A stretch of 33,342 nucleotides of DNA from an uncultured Paracoccaceae bacterium (GTDB lineage: Bacteria; Pseudomonadota; Alphaproteobacteria; Rhodobacterales; Rhodobacteraceae), in the NCBI GenBank assembly GCA_937944395.1, contig CALDYW010000121.1, positions 1 to 33,342 on the forward strand, in the 5' to 3' direction. The position numbers were made by a program, and so were the translations under genes. Positions within the stretch are counted from its first letter, which is position 1. Each line of letters opens with the position of its first letter. Below the pieces are notes generated by a model that did not search any database, was not told where the DNA came from, and saw only the letters and a program-made list of their open reading frames with translations. This document shows, in pieces, positions 23,343-31,607 of the stretch.

Positions 23343-26143
23343 GGCTGGGGCTCGGGCAGGTCGATGTCCTCGGGATGATGCAGCCGCGGATCGGGCGGGC
23401 CCTCGGGCGGCGGCGCGGGCTCCGGCGGGGATGCGGGCGCGGCCGCAGCGGCGCCGCCGAGCCCCGCCCCGGCCACCGCGGCCGCCAGTGCCTCGGGGTT
23501 CCTGAGCCAGAGGTCGCGCTGGGCGAAGGGGATCTCGATCCCCTCCTCGGCGAAGCGGCGGGCGATCTCGTGGTTCATCTCCGACCGGGTGCTCAGCGAG
23601 AAGTTCACGTCGCGCAGGATCGCCCGGATCTCGAACTCCAGCCCGTCGGCCCCGAAGCCCATGAACAGGACCAGCGGCTTGGGGCTGAGGGTGACGAGGG
23701 GATGCGCCTCGGCCACCTCGCGCAGCACGCGCTCGACCTTGCGGGTGTCGCTGCCGTAGGCGACCTGGACCTTCAGGATGATCCGCCCCGTCAGGTTGCC
23801 GCGGGTGTAGTTCGTCACCACGCCCGAGATCAGGTCCGAGTTCGGCACGATCACGTCGGTGCGGTCGAAGGTCTCGATCCGGGTCGAGCGCACCGAGATG
23901 TCGCGCACATAGCCCTGCCGGCCGTTGACCTCGATCCAGTCGCCCTCGCTCACCGGGCGCTCGATCAGCAGGATCACGCCCGAGACGAAGTTCGACACGA
24001 TGTTCTGCAGCCCGAAGCCGATGCCGACGGACAGCGCCCCGGCAACGATGGCGAGCGAGGACAGGTCGATGCCGGCCGAGGTGATGGCGACGATCGCGGA
24101 CAGCACGATCCCGAGGTAGCCCACGCCCGAGACCACCGCGTTCTGGCCGCCGGGGTCGAGCCGGGTCTTGGGCAGCACCGAAGTCTTCAGCGCCCCCTGG
24201 ATCAGCCGGGTGATCAGGTAGCCGAGCGCGAAGACCACGGCGAAGGTCACGAAATCGGCGGGCGCGATCCGCGTCTGGCCGAAGGTGAATCCCTCGCGCG
24301 CGCGGGTCCAGAGTTCGGTCAGGTCCGAGGTGCGCGCACCCCAGATCAGCGCAAGCACCGGCAGCGCGGCCAGCGTCAGCGCGAACCCCACGAGGACCGG
24401 GACAAGCGCTTCCTCCTCGTCCTCGCCGCGGCCGGTCAGCAGCGCATAGAGGTCGGCCACCAGCCGCTGCAGGATCGCGAGGAAGGCGAACAGCGCCAGC
24501 GACAGGGCCGCCGGGAAGGTGAGGAACCGCGCCGCGGTATGATAGCCGGCGACGGCGAGCAGCGGTCCGAGCAGCCCCAGAACGATGACGGCACGGCCGA
24601 TCAGCAGCATGAGGCGCGCGCGCGTGCTGGGCTCGCCGCCCTCGCTCGCGGCACGTGCCGCCCGGATCAGGATCTGCCCGAGCCGCACGAGGATCAGGCC
24701 GCCCGACAGGAACAGCGGGAAGCTCAGCACCACGCGCGCCGCCTGCGTCGCGCCCTCGTAGGGCACGGTCGCGGCCAGAAGCCCCTGGACGCCGAGAAGG
24801 ACGCCGAGCAGCGTGGCGTAGAACCGTCCCTCGGCCCGCCGCTCCGGGGCGAGCCCGGGCAGCAGCGTCGCCTCCTCGGCTTCGGCGAAGACCTGGCGCC
24901 CGAGCCAGCGCGCGGCGAGAATCACGAAGCCGAGGACCGGCAGGACCGACAGGATCGCGCCCCCCCGGATGCCGACGAGGCCGGTCGAGAAGATCGCGGT
25001 GACCAGCAACACAACCCCGGCATAGGGCAGCACAACCTGCCCGAGCGAGACCAGGAAGGCGAGGACCGCCCGCTTCGCGCGCCGCCCGCCGCTTTTCAGG
25101 AAGCGCCCGGCGAGCGTCTCGCTCCAGTGCCGGCCGCGCCAGATCAGCGTGCCGCCGAGCGCCAGCAGCAGGATGGTCGCGGGAAGGTTCTGCCGCGCCG
25201 CCGCGCGCACCTCGGGGCGCGCCCAGCCCTCGCGCGCCTCGGCGGCGAGGCTGCGGCCCAGATCGGCCAGCACCGCCGCCGCCGCCGCCCAGTTCCTCGG
25301 CACCAGCGGCGAGGGGGCGAGTTCCAGAAGCTCGCTCGTCTGCCGGGCGCGCAGGATCGAATCGATCTCGCGGATCAGCCCGTCGGCGCGGCGGTAGGCC
25401 TCTTCCGCGGCGATCCCGGGCGCCTGAAGCAGCGCGAGCTGCTCGTTGAGCTCCGAGCGCCGCTGCGCGATCTCCGGCGCCTCGACCTCGCCCTCGGCCG
25501 GTGCCGGCCCGAGCGCGGCGATCTGGTTGCGCAGCGTGTCGATGCGCGCGCGGTTGGCACTCTGCGCCGCAAGAAGCCTCTCGCGCCATTCGCTGAGCTG
25601 ACTTCGCAGCTGCTCGAGCGCGAGATTGGTGGTGCGCGGATCCTCGATCAGCTGCTCGGCGAGCCGCGCGAGTTCGTTCCAGGTGCTGTAGTTCGGCGCT
25701 TCGCCCTCGGCCCCCTGACCGATCGCGGTTGCGCTGCCGGTCTCTGCCTCGGCCTGGGTGCCGAGCCACCAGCGCAGCGTCTGGTCGGGCCGGACCGGCT
25801 CGGCCGGCAGCCCGGTTGTCGTGCCGGCGCCGCCGGTGCCGAGCCACCAGCCGACCGACTGCGCCGCGTTGACCGGGCCGCCGCCGGCGCCCCCGGCGCG
25901 CGGCGAGCCCAGCCACCAGGCCACCGACTGCGTGGCCTGCGCGGCCGGCGCCTCGGCCGGATCGCCGCCCGCGCCCAGCCACCAGCCGATCGGGCCCTGC
26001 ACCGGCGGGGCCTGCGTGCCGCCGCCCCCACCCGGGCCGCCCAGCCACCACGACATCGCCCCCTGCGCCCGCACGGCGGCCGGGGCGAGGGCAAGAACGA
26101 TTGCGACGGCCAGCGCCGGCAGGAGCGCCGCGACCGGCCTCAT
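23339..26143 (-). CDS. MscS-family mechanosensitive channel with periplasmic WWLG repeats
   Basis: A 934-residue large MscS-type channel. A signal peptide (residues 1-26, ending AAVRA) is followed by five repeats of 22-26 residues, each with a WWLG motif (tryptophan pairs at 32, 54, 76, 99 and 125). A predicted coiled-coil periplasmic region follows (about 150-320), then about ten membrane segments, and the MscS pore and beta domain near residues 690-880, with SVGIGFGLQNIVSNFVSGVILL. The C-terminus is a proline-rich tail. The core layout resembles other large MscS proteins with a periplasmic DUF3772-type domain. It should release solutes on hypo-osmotic shock. The start at 26143 overlaps the cysK stop; an in-frame upstream extension runs inside cysK and is rejected. 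Confidence 0.9.
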   Translation of the reverse strand: MRPVAALLPALAVAIVLALAPAAVRAQGAMSWWLGGPGGGGGTQAPPVQGPIGWWLGAGGDPAEAPAAQATQSVAWWLGSPRAGGAGGGPVNAAQSVGWWLGTGGAGTTTGLPAEPVRPDQTLRWWLGTQAEAETGSATAIGQGAEGEAPNYSTWNELARLAEQLIEDPRTTNLALEQLRSQLSEWRERLLAAQSANRARIDTLRNQIAALGPAPAEGEVEAPEIAQRRSELNEQLALLQAPGIAAEEAYRRADGLIREIDSILRARQTSELLELAPSPLVPRNWAAAAAVLADLGRSLAAEAREGWARPEVRAAARQNLPATILLLALGGTLIWRGRHWSETLAGRFLKSGGRRAKRAVLAFLVSLGQVVLPYAGVVLLVTAIFSTGLVGIRGGAILSVLPVLGFVILAARWLGRQVFAEAEEATLLPGLAPERRAEGRFYATLLGVLLGVQGLLAATVPYEGATQAARVVLSFPLFLSGGLILVRLGQILIRAARAASEGGEPSTRARLMLLIGRAVIVLGLLGPLLAVAGYHTAARFLTFPAALSLALFAFLAILQRLVADLYALLTGRGEDEEEALVPVLVGFALTLAALPVLALIWGARTSDLTELWTRAREGFTFGQTRIAPADFVTFAVVFALGYLITRLIQGALKTSVLPKTRLDPGGQNAVVSGVGYLGIVLSAIVAITSAGIDLSSLAIVAGALSVGIGFGLQNIVSNFVSGVILLIERPVSEGDWIEVNGRQGYVRDISVRSTRIETFDRTDVIVPNSDLISGVVTNYTRGNLTGRIILKVQVAYGSDTRKVERVLREVAEAHPLVTLSPKPLVLFMGFGADGLEFEIRAILRDVNFSLSTRSEMNHEIARRFAEEGIEIPFAQRDLWLRNPEALAAAVAGAGLGGAAAAAPASPPEPAPPPEGPPDPRLHHPEDIDLPEPQP
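25760..26053 (-). repeat. Five in-frame WWLG repeats in the MscS-type protein
   Basis: Residues 31-128 of the channel protein contain five copies of a unit beginning with two residues then WWLG, followed by a Gly/Ala/Pro-rich linker that often ends in Q-S or Q-T. Spacings between tryptophan pairs are 22, 22, 23 and 26 residues. The linkers vary in sequence, so this is an old or selected repeat and not a fresh DNA duplication. Confidence 0.85.
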
Positions 26144-27174
26144 TGCTCGGCATAGACCTCGGGCAGGCGGCGCGGGGGCACGGCCAGCCAGCGCGGCACC
26201 GGCAGCCCGCGCTCGGCGAGGAACCCGGGGTTGAAGAGCTTCGACTGATAGCGCGTGCCGTAGTCGCACAGGATCGTGACGATCGTGTGCCCCGGCCCCA
26301 TCTCGCGCGCCATGCGGATCGCCCCGGCGACGTTGATCCCCGACGAGCCGCCCAGGCACAGACCTTCGTGCTCGAGCAGGTCGAACACGATCGGCAGCGC
26401 CTCGGCATCCGGAATGCGCCAGGAGAAGTCGGGGCGGAAGCCTTCCAGGTTCGCGGTGATCCGCCCCTGCCCGATGCCTTCGGTGATCGAGCTTCCCGGC
26501 GCGTCCAGCACCCCGGTGGTGTACCAGGCGTGCAGCGCCGCCCCCTCGGGGTCAGCGAGCCCGATCTTCACGCCCTTCGGCTGCAGCGCCATCGCCACCC
26601 CGGCGATGGTGCCGCCCGACCCCACCGCACAGACGAACCCGTCCACCCGCCCCTGCGTCTGTTCCCAGATCTCGGGACCCGTCGTCTCGGCATGGGCCTG
26701 GCGGTTGGCGACATTGTCGAACTGGTTGGCCCAGACGGCGCCGTGGGGTTCGCTCGCCGCCAGCGCCTCGGCCAGCCGCCCCGAGTAGCGGACGTAGTTG
26801 TTGGGGTTGCGGTAGGGGACGGCGGGCACCTGCACCAGCTCGGCGCCGGCGAGCCGCAGCATGTCCTTCTTCTCCTGGCTCTGCGTCTCGGGGATCACGA
26901 TCACCGTGCGGAAGCCCATCGAGGCGCCGACCAGCGCCAGCCCGATGCCGGTGTTGCCCGCGGTCCCCTCGACGATGGTGCCGCCCGGGCGCAGCGCCCC
27001 GCGCGCCACCGCGTCGCGGATGATCCAGAGCGCGGCGCGATCCTTGACCGACTGGCCGGGATTGAGGAACTCGGCCTTGCCGAGGATCTCGCAGCCGGTC
27101 TGCTCGCTCGCCCTCCTCAGCCGGATCAGCGGCGTGCGGCCGACCGCCTCGGCCAGATCGCGAGCGATGTGCAT
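26140..27174 (-). CDS. cysK: Cysteine synthase A-family protein of the tellurite-resistance locus
   Basis: A 344-residue fold-type II PLP enzyme. The PLP lysine is K44 in NPGQSVKDRAA, the substrate loop is EGTAGNTGIGLA, and the phosphate-binding loop is GSGGTIAG; GGSSGINVAG is near the C-terminus. Cysteine synthase makes cysteine from O-acetylserine and sulfide. It is longer than the usual 310-325 residues, with an extra C-terminal stretch. The start has agggaaggg about six bases upstream. The gene follows trgB by 49 bases; trgA, trgB and cysK together are a known tellurite-resistance locus of Rhodobacter sphaeroides, where cysteine or thiol supply is thought to help. It is followed by the channel gene with a four-base overlap. 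Confidence 0.9.
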   Translation of the reverse strand: MHIARDLAEAVGRTPLIRLRRASEQTGCEILGKAEFLNPGQSVKDRAALWIIRDAVARGALRPGGTIVEGTAGNTGIGLALVGASMGFRTVIVIPETQSQEKKDMLRLAGAELVQVPAVPYRNPNNYVRYSGRLAEALAASEPHGAVWANQFDNVANRQAHAETTGPEIWEQTQGRVDGFVCAVGSGGTIAGVAMALQPKGVKIGLADPEGAALHAWYTTGVLDAPGSSITEGIGQGRITANLEGFRPDFSWRIPDAEALPIVFDLLEHEGLCLGGSSGINVAGAIRMAREMGPGHTIVTILCDYGTRYQSKLFNPGFLAERGLPVPRWLAVPPRRLPEVYAEQ

Positions 27175-27223
27175 GGGGACTGCCCTTCCCTTTCTCCCTT
27201 ACTAGGTCGGCCGGCGCGCGAAC

Positions 27224-28357
27224 TCAAGCGCGCCGGCGCAGGTCGGCCCGGTGGCGCGCCAGCATCAGCGCCGACAGGATCAGCGGCGCGTTCTCCGCCT
27301 CGCCCGAGTCGACCAGCGCCATCAGACGGTCGAAGCCGATCAGATGCACGCGGATGTCCTCGTCCTCGTGCGCGGCCCCGTGGATGCCCCCCGCCAGGCG
27401 GTCGGGCAGGTCGGCGATCCCGAGGAAGGAGTAGAGATACTCCACCTTGCCCGCCGGCGAGGGATAGTAGGAGCCGACCGGGATCAGCCGGCCCACCTCG
27501 ACCCCGGCCTCCTCGCGCGCCTCGCGCCTGGCGGCGTCCTGCGGCGTCTCGCCCGGGTCGATCCGGCCCGCCACGGGCTCGAGCGTCCAGGGCCGGGCAT
27601 CGCCGCGTGCGAAGGGGCCGGGGCGGAACTGCTCGATCACCAGGACGCGGTCGCGGGCCGGGTCGTAGGGCAGGACCGTCGCGGCATCGCCCGAGACGAA
27701 CACCGCGCGGTTGACGACCGGGCTCATGCCGCCGCCGAAGCGGCGGAACGACAGGTCGATCTCCTCGACCGCGAAGAACCGGGCATAGGCCTGGGTCCAG
27801 GAGCGAACCGCCACATCGCCGGGCGCCGCGCTTCGGCGCAGTGTCGCCGGTGCCGGCTCGCGCGCCCTGAGCCGCGAGGCGGCCCGCACGAGGATCTGGC
27901 CGTGCCGCCGCGCCGCCGCCCCCGGCGGAAAGCCCTCGGCCAGCCGCAGCACCTCGTCCGCCGCGGCGGTCACGATCGCGGCCCAGTCGCGCTCCCACTC
28001 CGCCCGGACCCAGGCCGGGCCGGGCTCGGACGGTCCCCCGGCCGAGGGCTCGGGCAGGAAGGCCAGCGCCGGCCGCGGCCCGCCGCCGGCCAGCACCTCG
28101 ACCCGGCGGGCGGCGTAACCGAGGCTCGCGGCATAGCGCATCAGCCGCCCGGACGCCCCGCCGCCCGGATCGGCGACCAGAACACCCTCGGCCTCGTCCG
28201 CGGGATCGGGGCAGAGCATCGCCAGCGGCCCGTCAGGCTCGCGGCGCACCGAATGCCCGGGCAGCCGCGCCGGGATGGCTTCGGCCGCGCACCCCAGAAC
28301 CGCCTCCCGCAGCGGCGCATGCCTGAGCATCGCATAGAAGAAGAACGGCAGGCTCAT
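27224..28357 (-). CDS. trgB: TrgB-like protein: gamma-glutamylcyclotransferase-like domain fused to Nudix hydrolase
   Basis: A 377-residue two-domain protein. The N-terminus LPFFFYAMLRHAPLREAVLG has the look of a gamma-glutamylcyclotransferase (AIG2-like) fold. The C-terminal half is a Nudix hydrolase with the Nudix box G-x5-E-x7-REAREEAGV at about residues 260-282 (GRIDPGETPQDAARREAREE). The Nudix part resembles ADP-ribose pyrophosphatases. The protein fits TrgB of the Rhodobacter tellurite locus by domain order, size and neighbours (trgA upstream, cysK downstream). The ATG at 28357 is chosen over an upstream start that adds fourteen residues. What it hydrolyses is unknown. Confidence 0.87.
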   Translation of the reverse strand: MSLPFFFYAMLRHAPLREAVLGCAAEAIPARLPGHSVRREPDGPLAMLCPDPADEAEGVLVADPGGGASGRLMRYAASLGYAARRVEVLAGGGPRPALAFLPEPSAGGPSEPGPAWVRAEWERDWAAIVTAAADEVLRLAEGFPPGAAARRHGQILVRAASRLRAREPAPATLRRSAAPGDVAVRSWTQAYARFFAVEEIDLSFRRFGGGMSPVVNRAVFVSGDAATVLPYDPARDRVLVIEQFRPGPFARGDARPWTLEPVAGRIDPGETPQDAARREAREEAGVEVGRLIPVGSYYPSPAGKVEYLYSFLGIADLPDRLAGGIHGAAHEDEDIRVHLIGFDRLMALVDSGEAENAPLILSALMLARHRADLRRRA

Positions 28358-28409
28358 GGCGCGCTCCACGCAGGCCGCCGGCCGGACACGGATCGGCAAC
28401 GGCCCGCCA

Positions 28410-28853
28410 CTAGCTGAACCGCGCCGCTGCCCAGTTCGCCAGAAGTCCGCCCAGAACCCCGCCCCCGGCCAGAACGATCAGCGTCTCGGGCGACGACAGC
28501 AGGATCCGGCCCTGCTCGATCAGGATCCCGAAGGTGCCGACCAGCGCCTCGGTGATCCCGTCGTAGCGCCGCGCCGTCGAGCGCAGCACCATCTCGCGCA
28601 GGGCGAACAGCAGCATCCCCCAGAACACCATGGTGACCGAGGTGCGCAGTCCGGTACCGGCCGCGCGCACCGCACCCTGGCCGGCGTTCGGACCCATCAC
28701 CAGCCAGCCGCACAGAAGGCCGATCGCCGCCATGATCGGCGAGAACCAGCCGAAGCCGACGGGCTCGGGGAAGGCGGGCTTCAGCACCTCCGCCCCGAGG
28801 AAGCCGACGGCGGCGAAGGCGAGCGCGGCGAAGAGCCGGGCTGCGGTGGGCAT
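28410..28853 (-). CDS. trgA: TrgA family membrane protein
   Basis: A small 147-residue membrane protein with four hydrophobic segments: residues about 5-22, 35-52, 66-85 and 115-140. The order of charged loops (MGPNAGQGAVRAAGTGLRTS, then RSTARRYDGITEALVG) and its place before trgB and cysK match the TrgA family, known from tellurite resistance in Rhodobacter. The biochemical role is not known. Start ATG at 28853 (MPTAARLF) is taken; an ATG at 28865 would add MPTP. The stop is 52 bases before the trgB start. Confidence 0.82.
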   Translation of the reverse strand: MPTAARLFAALAFAAVGFLGAEVLKPAFPEPVGFGWFSPIMAAIGLLCGWLVMGPNAGQGAVRAAGTGLRTSVTMVFWGMLLFALREMVLRSTARRYDGITEALVGTFGILIEQGRILLSSPETLIVLAGGGVLGGLLANWAAARFS

Positions 28854-28926
28854 CGGAGTGGGCATCGCGGGGCGCGCACCTGGGGTTCGCGGGACAGGAC
28901 CGGGGCGCGAGTGTCTGACGACAGAG

Positions 28927-28944
28927 GCCCCCGCGCAAGGGGGC
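28927..28944 (-). terminator. GC hairpin between cfa and trgA
   Basis: GCCCCC and GGGGGC pair perfectly around a six-base loop. A second, imperfect GC-rich stem (28981-28996 with 29013-29027) is nearby. Both lie downstream of the cyclopropane synthase gene on the minus strand and could end its transcript, but no T-run follows. The gap 28854-29122 holds this, the palindrome at 29034-29050 and no gene that I can see. Confidence 0.3.
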
Positions 28945-29033
28945 AAGGCGGCGATGTCGCGCCGCTGCTGCTCCGGCGCCCCCCGGGGCGACCGGGAAGC
29001 GCCGCCCCGGCGCCCGGGTCGCGCCCCCGGGGG

Positions 29034-29062
29034 ATTTCCGGTCCGGAAATATCCTCGGGGGG
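29034..29062 (-). repeat. Palindrome and Rhodobacteraceae-type intergenic element
   Basis: ATTTCCGG-T-CCGGAAAT (29034-29050) is a perfect 17-base palindrome. Overlapping it, the minus strand reads CCCCCCGAGGATATTT (29062-29047), a string I recall as frequent between genes in Rhodobacteraceae genomes. It lies 60 bases after the cfa stop, which fits an end-of-transcript element. The link to that repeat family is from memory and not checked. Confidence 0.5.
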
Positions 29063-29122
29063 TGACGGCGCGCCTCCGCGCGCCGAGGCGCGCAGACGGC
29101 GCCCCTGCCGCAGCCCGCCGGT

Positions 29123-30334
29123 TCAGGCCGGCCGGCTGACGGTGATCTGCGTCACGTCGCAGTTGCCGTGGGCGAAGGTCGCCGCGCAGGAGGTCAGGTA
29201 GAAGTTCCACATCCGCCGGAACCGGTCGTCGAAGCCCATCCGCGCGACCTCGTCCCAGCGCGCGTTGAAGGCCTCGTGCCAGCGTCTGAGCGTCTGGCTG
29301 TAGCTCTCGCCGAACTCGATCGACCCGCAGAGCGCAAGGCCGGCGCGGTCGATCTCGCGGCGCAGCGCGCCCGGCGAGGGCAGCATGCCGCCGGGGAAGA
29401 TGTATTTCTGGATGAAGTCCACGCTCCGGCGATAGACCTCCCAGCGCCGCTCCTGAACGGTGATGATCTGCAGCGTCGCCCGGCGCCCGGGCCGCAGCCG
29501 CTCGCGCAGGGTGTCGAAGTAGACCGGCCAGTAGCGCTCGCCCACCGCCTCGAACATCTCGATCGAGGCGATCCCGTCGTAGGTGCCGCCCTCGTCGCGG
29601 TAGTCCTGCAGCCGGATCTCGACCCGGTCCGACAGGCCCTCGCGGGCGATCCTCTCGCGCGCGTAGTCGGCCTGCGCCCGGCTGATCGTCAGCCCGGTGA
29701 CGCGCAGTCCCCGCTCCCTGGCGGCGTATTCGGCAAACCCTCCCCAGCCGCAGCCGATCTCGAGCACATGGTCGCCCGGCCGCGCGCCCATCTGGTCGAT
29801 CAGGCTGGCATATTTCTGGATCTGCGCGCGTTCGAGCGGCTCCTGCCCGGTGCGGAACAGCGCCGAGGAATAGGTCATCGTCTCGTCCAGCCACAGCCGG
29901 TAGAAGTCGTTGCCGAGGTCGTAGTGGTGGGCGATGTTGCGCCGCGCCTGGGCGCGGGTGTTGCGACGGAACCAGGCGCGGAAGTTCTCGTAGGCGCGCA
30001 CCAGCGCCAGTCCGGGAAACCCGTCGTAGAGGCCGTCGTTGCCGGCATGGACGAGATCCATGAAGGCCTGCAGGTCCGGCGTGGACCAGCCGCCGTCGAG
30101 GTAGGCCTCGCAGAAGCCGAGGTCGCCCTCGCGGATCAGCCGGGCGAACAGGTCGGGGTCGTGGATCACGAGTTCCGCCACCGGGCCGGGGTTGCGGCCC
30201 TCGGCCCGGAAGCGGCGGCCGTCGGGAAGCACCAGGTCGAGCCGGCCATTCTGGAGCCCCTGCGCCATCTCGAACACCCGCGCGAAATAGCGCGGAAGGT
30301 CACGCTGACCCTTCGTGCTGCTCAGAACCTCCAT
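29123..30334 (-). CDS. cfa: Cyclopropane-fatty-acyl-phospholipid synthase
   Basis: A 403-residue SAM-dependent enzyme that adds a methylene bridge to unsaturated acyl chains of membrane phospholipids. The N-terminal lipid-binding part (to about residue 110) is followed by NIAHHYDLGNDFYRLWLDE and TMTYSSALF, then the SAM motif VLEIGCGWGGFAEYA. ASIEMFEAVGERYW and QKYIFPGGMLPS are further family blocks. The length matches the usual 380-420. The start at 30334 (MEVLSSTKG) is preceded by purine-rich bases; an upstream GTG/ATG at 30385 would add 17 residues of unlikely composition. It stands alone between the trg locus and the polyamine transporter. Confidence 0.92.
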   Translation of the reverse strand: MEVLSSTKGQRDLPRYFARVFEMAQGLQNGRLDLVLPDGRRFRAEGRNPGPVAELVIHDPDLFARLIREGDLGFCEAYLDGGWSTPDLQAFMDLVHAGNDGLYDGFPGLALVRAYENFRAWFRRNTRAQARRNIAHHYDLGNDFYRLWLDETMTYSSALFRTGQEPLERAQIQKYASLIDQMGARPGDHVLEIGCGWGGFAEYAARERGLRVTGLTISRAQADYARERIAREGLSDRVEIRLQDYRDEGGTYDGIASIEMFEAVGERYWPVYFDTLRERLRPGRRATLQIITVQERRWEVYRRSVDFIQKYIFPGGMLPSPGALRREIDRAGLALCGSIEFGESYSQTLRRWHEAFNARWDEVARMGFDDRFRRMWNFYLTSCAATFAHGNCDVTQITVSRPA

Positions 30335-30398
30335 CCCTGCATCCTTCCCGATCCCGTCCGGTCGTCCCCTGCCGGGTGCCCGCATCGCATGCCCCCTC

Positions 30399-30426
30399 GA
30401 GATAAGGCATGTGCGTCCCCTGTCGA
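30399..30426 (-). promoter_or_regulatory. Candidate promoter for cfa
   Basis: On the minus strand TCGACA (30426-30421, five of six bases of TTGACA) and TATCTC (30404-30399) are 16 bases apart, about 65 bases upstream of the cfa start. The call rests on base pattern only. Confidence 0.35.
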
Positions 30427-30476
30427 GGGCCGGCGCGCCCGCAGTGCCGCGTTCGATCCCGGCGCCGCCCGCGGCG

Positions 30477-31607
30477 TCAGCAGAACAGCACCAGCGCGCC
30501 CGGATCCCAGGCGACGCGCGTGCGTTCGCCGCGCTCGAGCACCCGCCGGCCGATCAGGTTGCGCATCGAGATGGTCAGCGGCTCCCCGACCCCGTCCAGC
30601 CGCACCCCGTAATAGGTCATGTCGCCGTAATAGGTCACCTCGTCCACGGTCCCGAGCGCGACGCGGCCGCGGTCGGCCTCGCCCTCGAAGAGAATCGTCA
30701 GCGTCTCGGGGCGGAAGCCGACGCTGCCCGCGCCCGCGCGCACCCCGCCCGGGCATTGCTCGGCCGCGATCCGGGCACGCCCGAGGCCCGCGACATCGAC
30801 CGCGATCTGGCCGCCGCCCTCGTCGGCGACCGTCGCCGGCAGGAAGTTCATCACCCCGATGAAATCGGCGACCTGCCGCGTCAGCGGCCGGCGGTAGAGG
30901 TCCTGCGGGCTGGCGAGCTGGGCGATCACGCCCTCGAACATCACCGCGATCCGGTCGGACATGATCAGCGCCTCCTCCTGGTCGTGGGTCACCAGGATGA
31001 AGGTGATCCCGACCTGGCGCTGCAGCTTGCGCAGCTCCGACTGCATCTGCTCGCGCAGCTTCTTGTCGAGCGCCGACAGCGGCTCGTCGAGCAGCAGCAC
31101 CTTGGGCTTCAGGATCAGCGCCCGCGCCAGCGCCACGCGCTGGCGCTGCCCGCCCGAGAGCGCATGCGCCGCCCGCTTGCCGAAGCCCGACAGCCCGACC
31201 ATCTCGAGCGCGGCGGCGACCGCCGCCGCCTTCTCGGCCCTGGGGCGGGGATCGCGGCGCAGGCCGAAGCCCACGTTCTCCTCCACCGTCAGGTGCGGGA
31301 AGATGGCGTAGGACTGGAACACCATATTGGTCGGGCGCTTGTTCGCCGGCACGCCGTCGACATTGCGGCCGTCGATCAGAACCTCGCCCTCGCTGACGTC
31401 CTCGAAGCCCGCGATCGTGCGCAGAAGCGTGGTCTTGCCGCAGCCCGAGGGCCCGAGCAGCGAGAAGAACTCGCCCGCGCCGATGTCGCAACTGATCCCG
31501 CGCAGCGCGTGATAGTCGCCGTAGTACTTGTGCACCCCGCGCAGCTCGATGATCGGCCGGCCGGCCGGCGGCGTGCCGGCCGGATCCTTCTCGGGGATGA
31601 GCGTCAC
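30477..31607 (-). CDS. Polyamine-type ABC transporter ATP-binding protein (PotA-like)
   Basis: A 376-residue ATPase of the spermidine/putrescine group. Walker A is GPSGCGKTT, the Q-loop is VFQSYAIFPHLTV, the signature is LSGGQRQRVALARAL, Walker B is LLLDEPLSALD and the switch region is ILVTHDQEEAL. A C-terminal regulatory TOBE domain follows (VGFRPETLTI, then EVTYYGDMTYYGV). The start is GTG at 31607, with a strong ggagg ten bases upstream, overlapping the stop of the second permease as GTGA. It powers uptake of polyamines or similar small cations; a related ligand is possible. Confidence 0.92.
   Translation of the reverse strand: MTLIPEKDPAGTPPAGRPIIELRGVHKYYGDYHALRGISCDIGAGEFFSLLGPSGCGKTTLLRTIAGFEDVSEGEVLIDGRNVDGVPANKRPTNMVFQSYAIFPHLTVEENVGFGLRRDPRPRAEKAAAVAAALEMVGLSGFGKRAAHALSGGQRQRVALARALILKPKVLLLDEPLSALDKKLREQMQSELRKLQRQVGITFILVTHDQEEALIMSDRIAVMFEGVIAQLASPQDLYRRPLTRQVADFIGVMNFLPATVADEGGGQIAVDVAGLGRARIAAEQCPGGVRAGAGSVGFRPETLTILFEGEADRGRVALGTVDEVTYYGDMTYYGVRLDGVGEPLTISMRNLIGRRVLERGERTRVAWDPGALVLFC

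Noticed and set aside
26144-26359. Upstream extension of the MscS-type protein
   Set aside because: It lies inside cysK in another frame, whereas a proper signal peptide begins at 26143.
29034-29050. A third copy of the TTYCR-N5-YGRAA operator
   Set aside because: The centre is GGTCC and the fifth base is C, so it lacks the TNATC core; it also lies behind cfa and not before an island gene.
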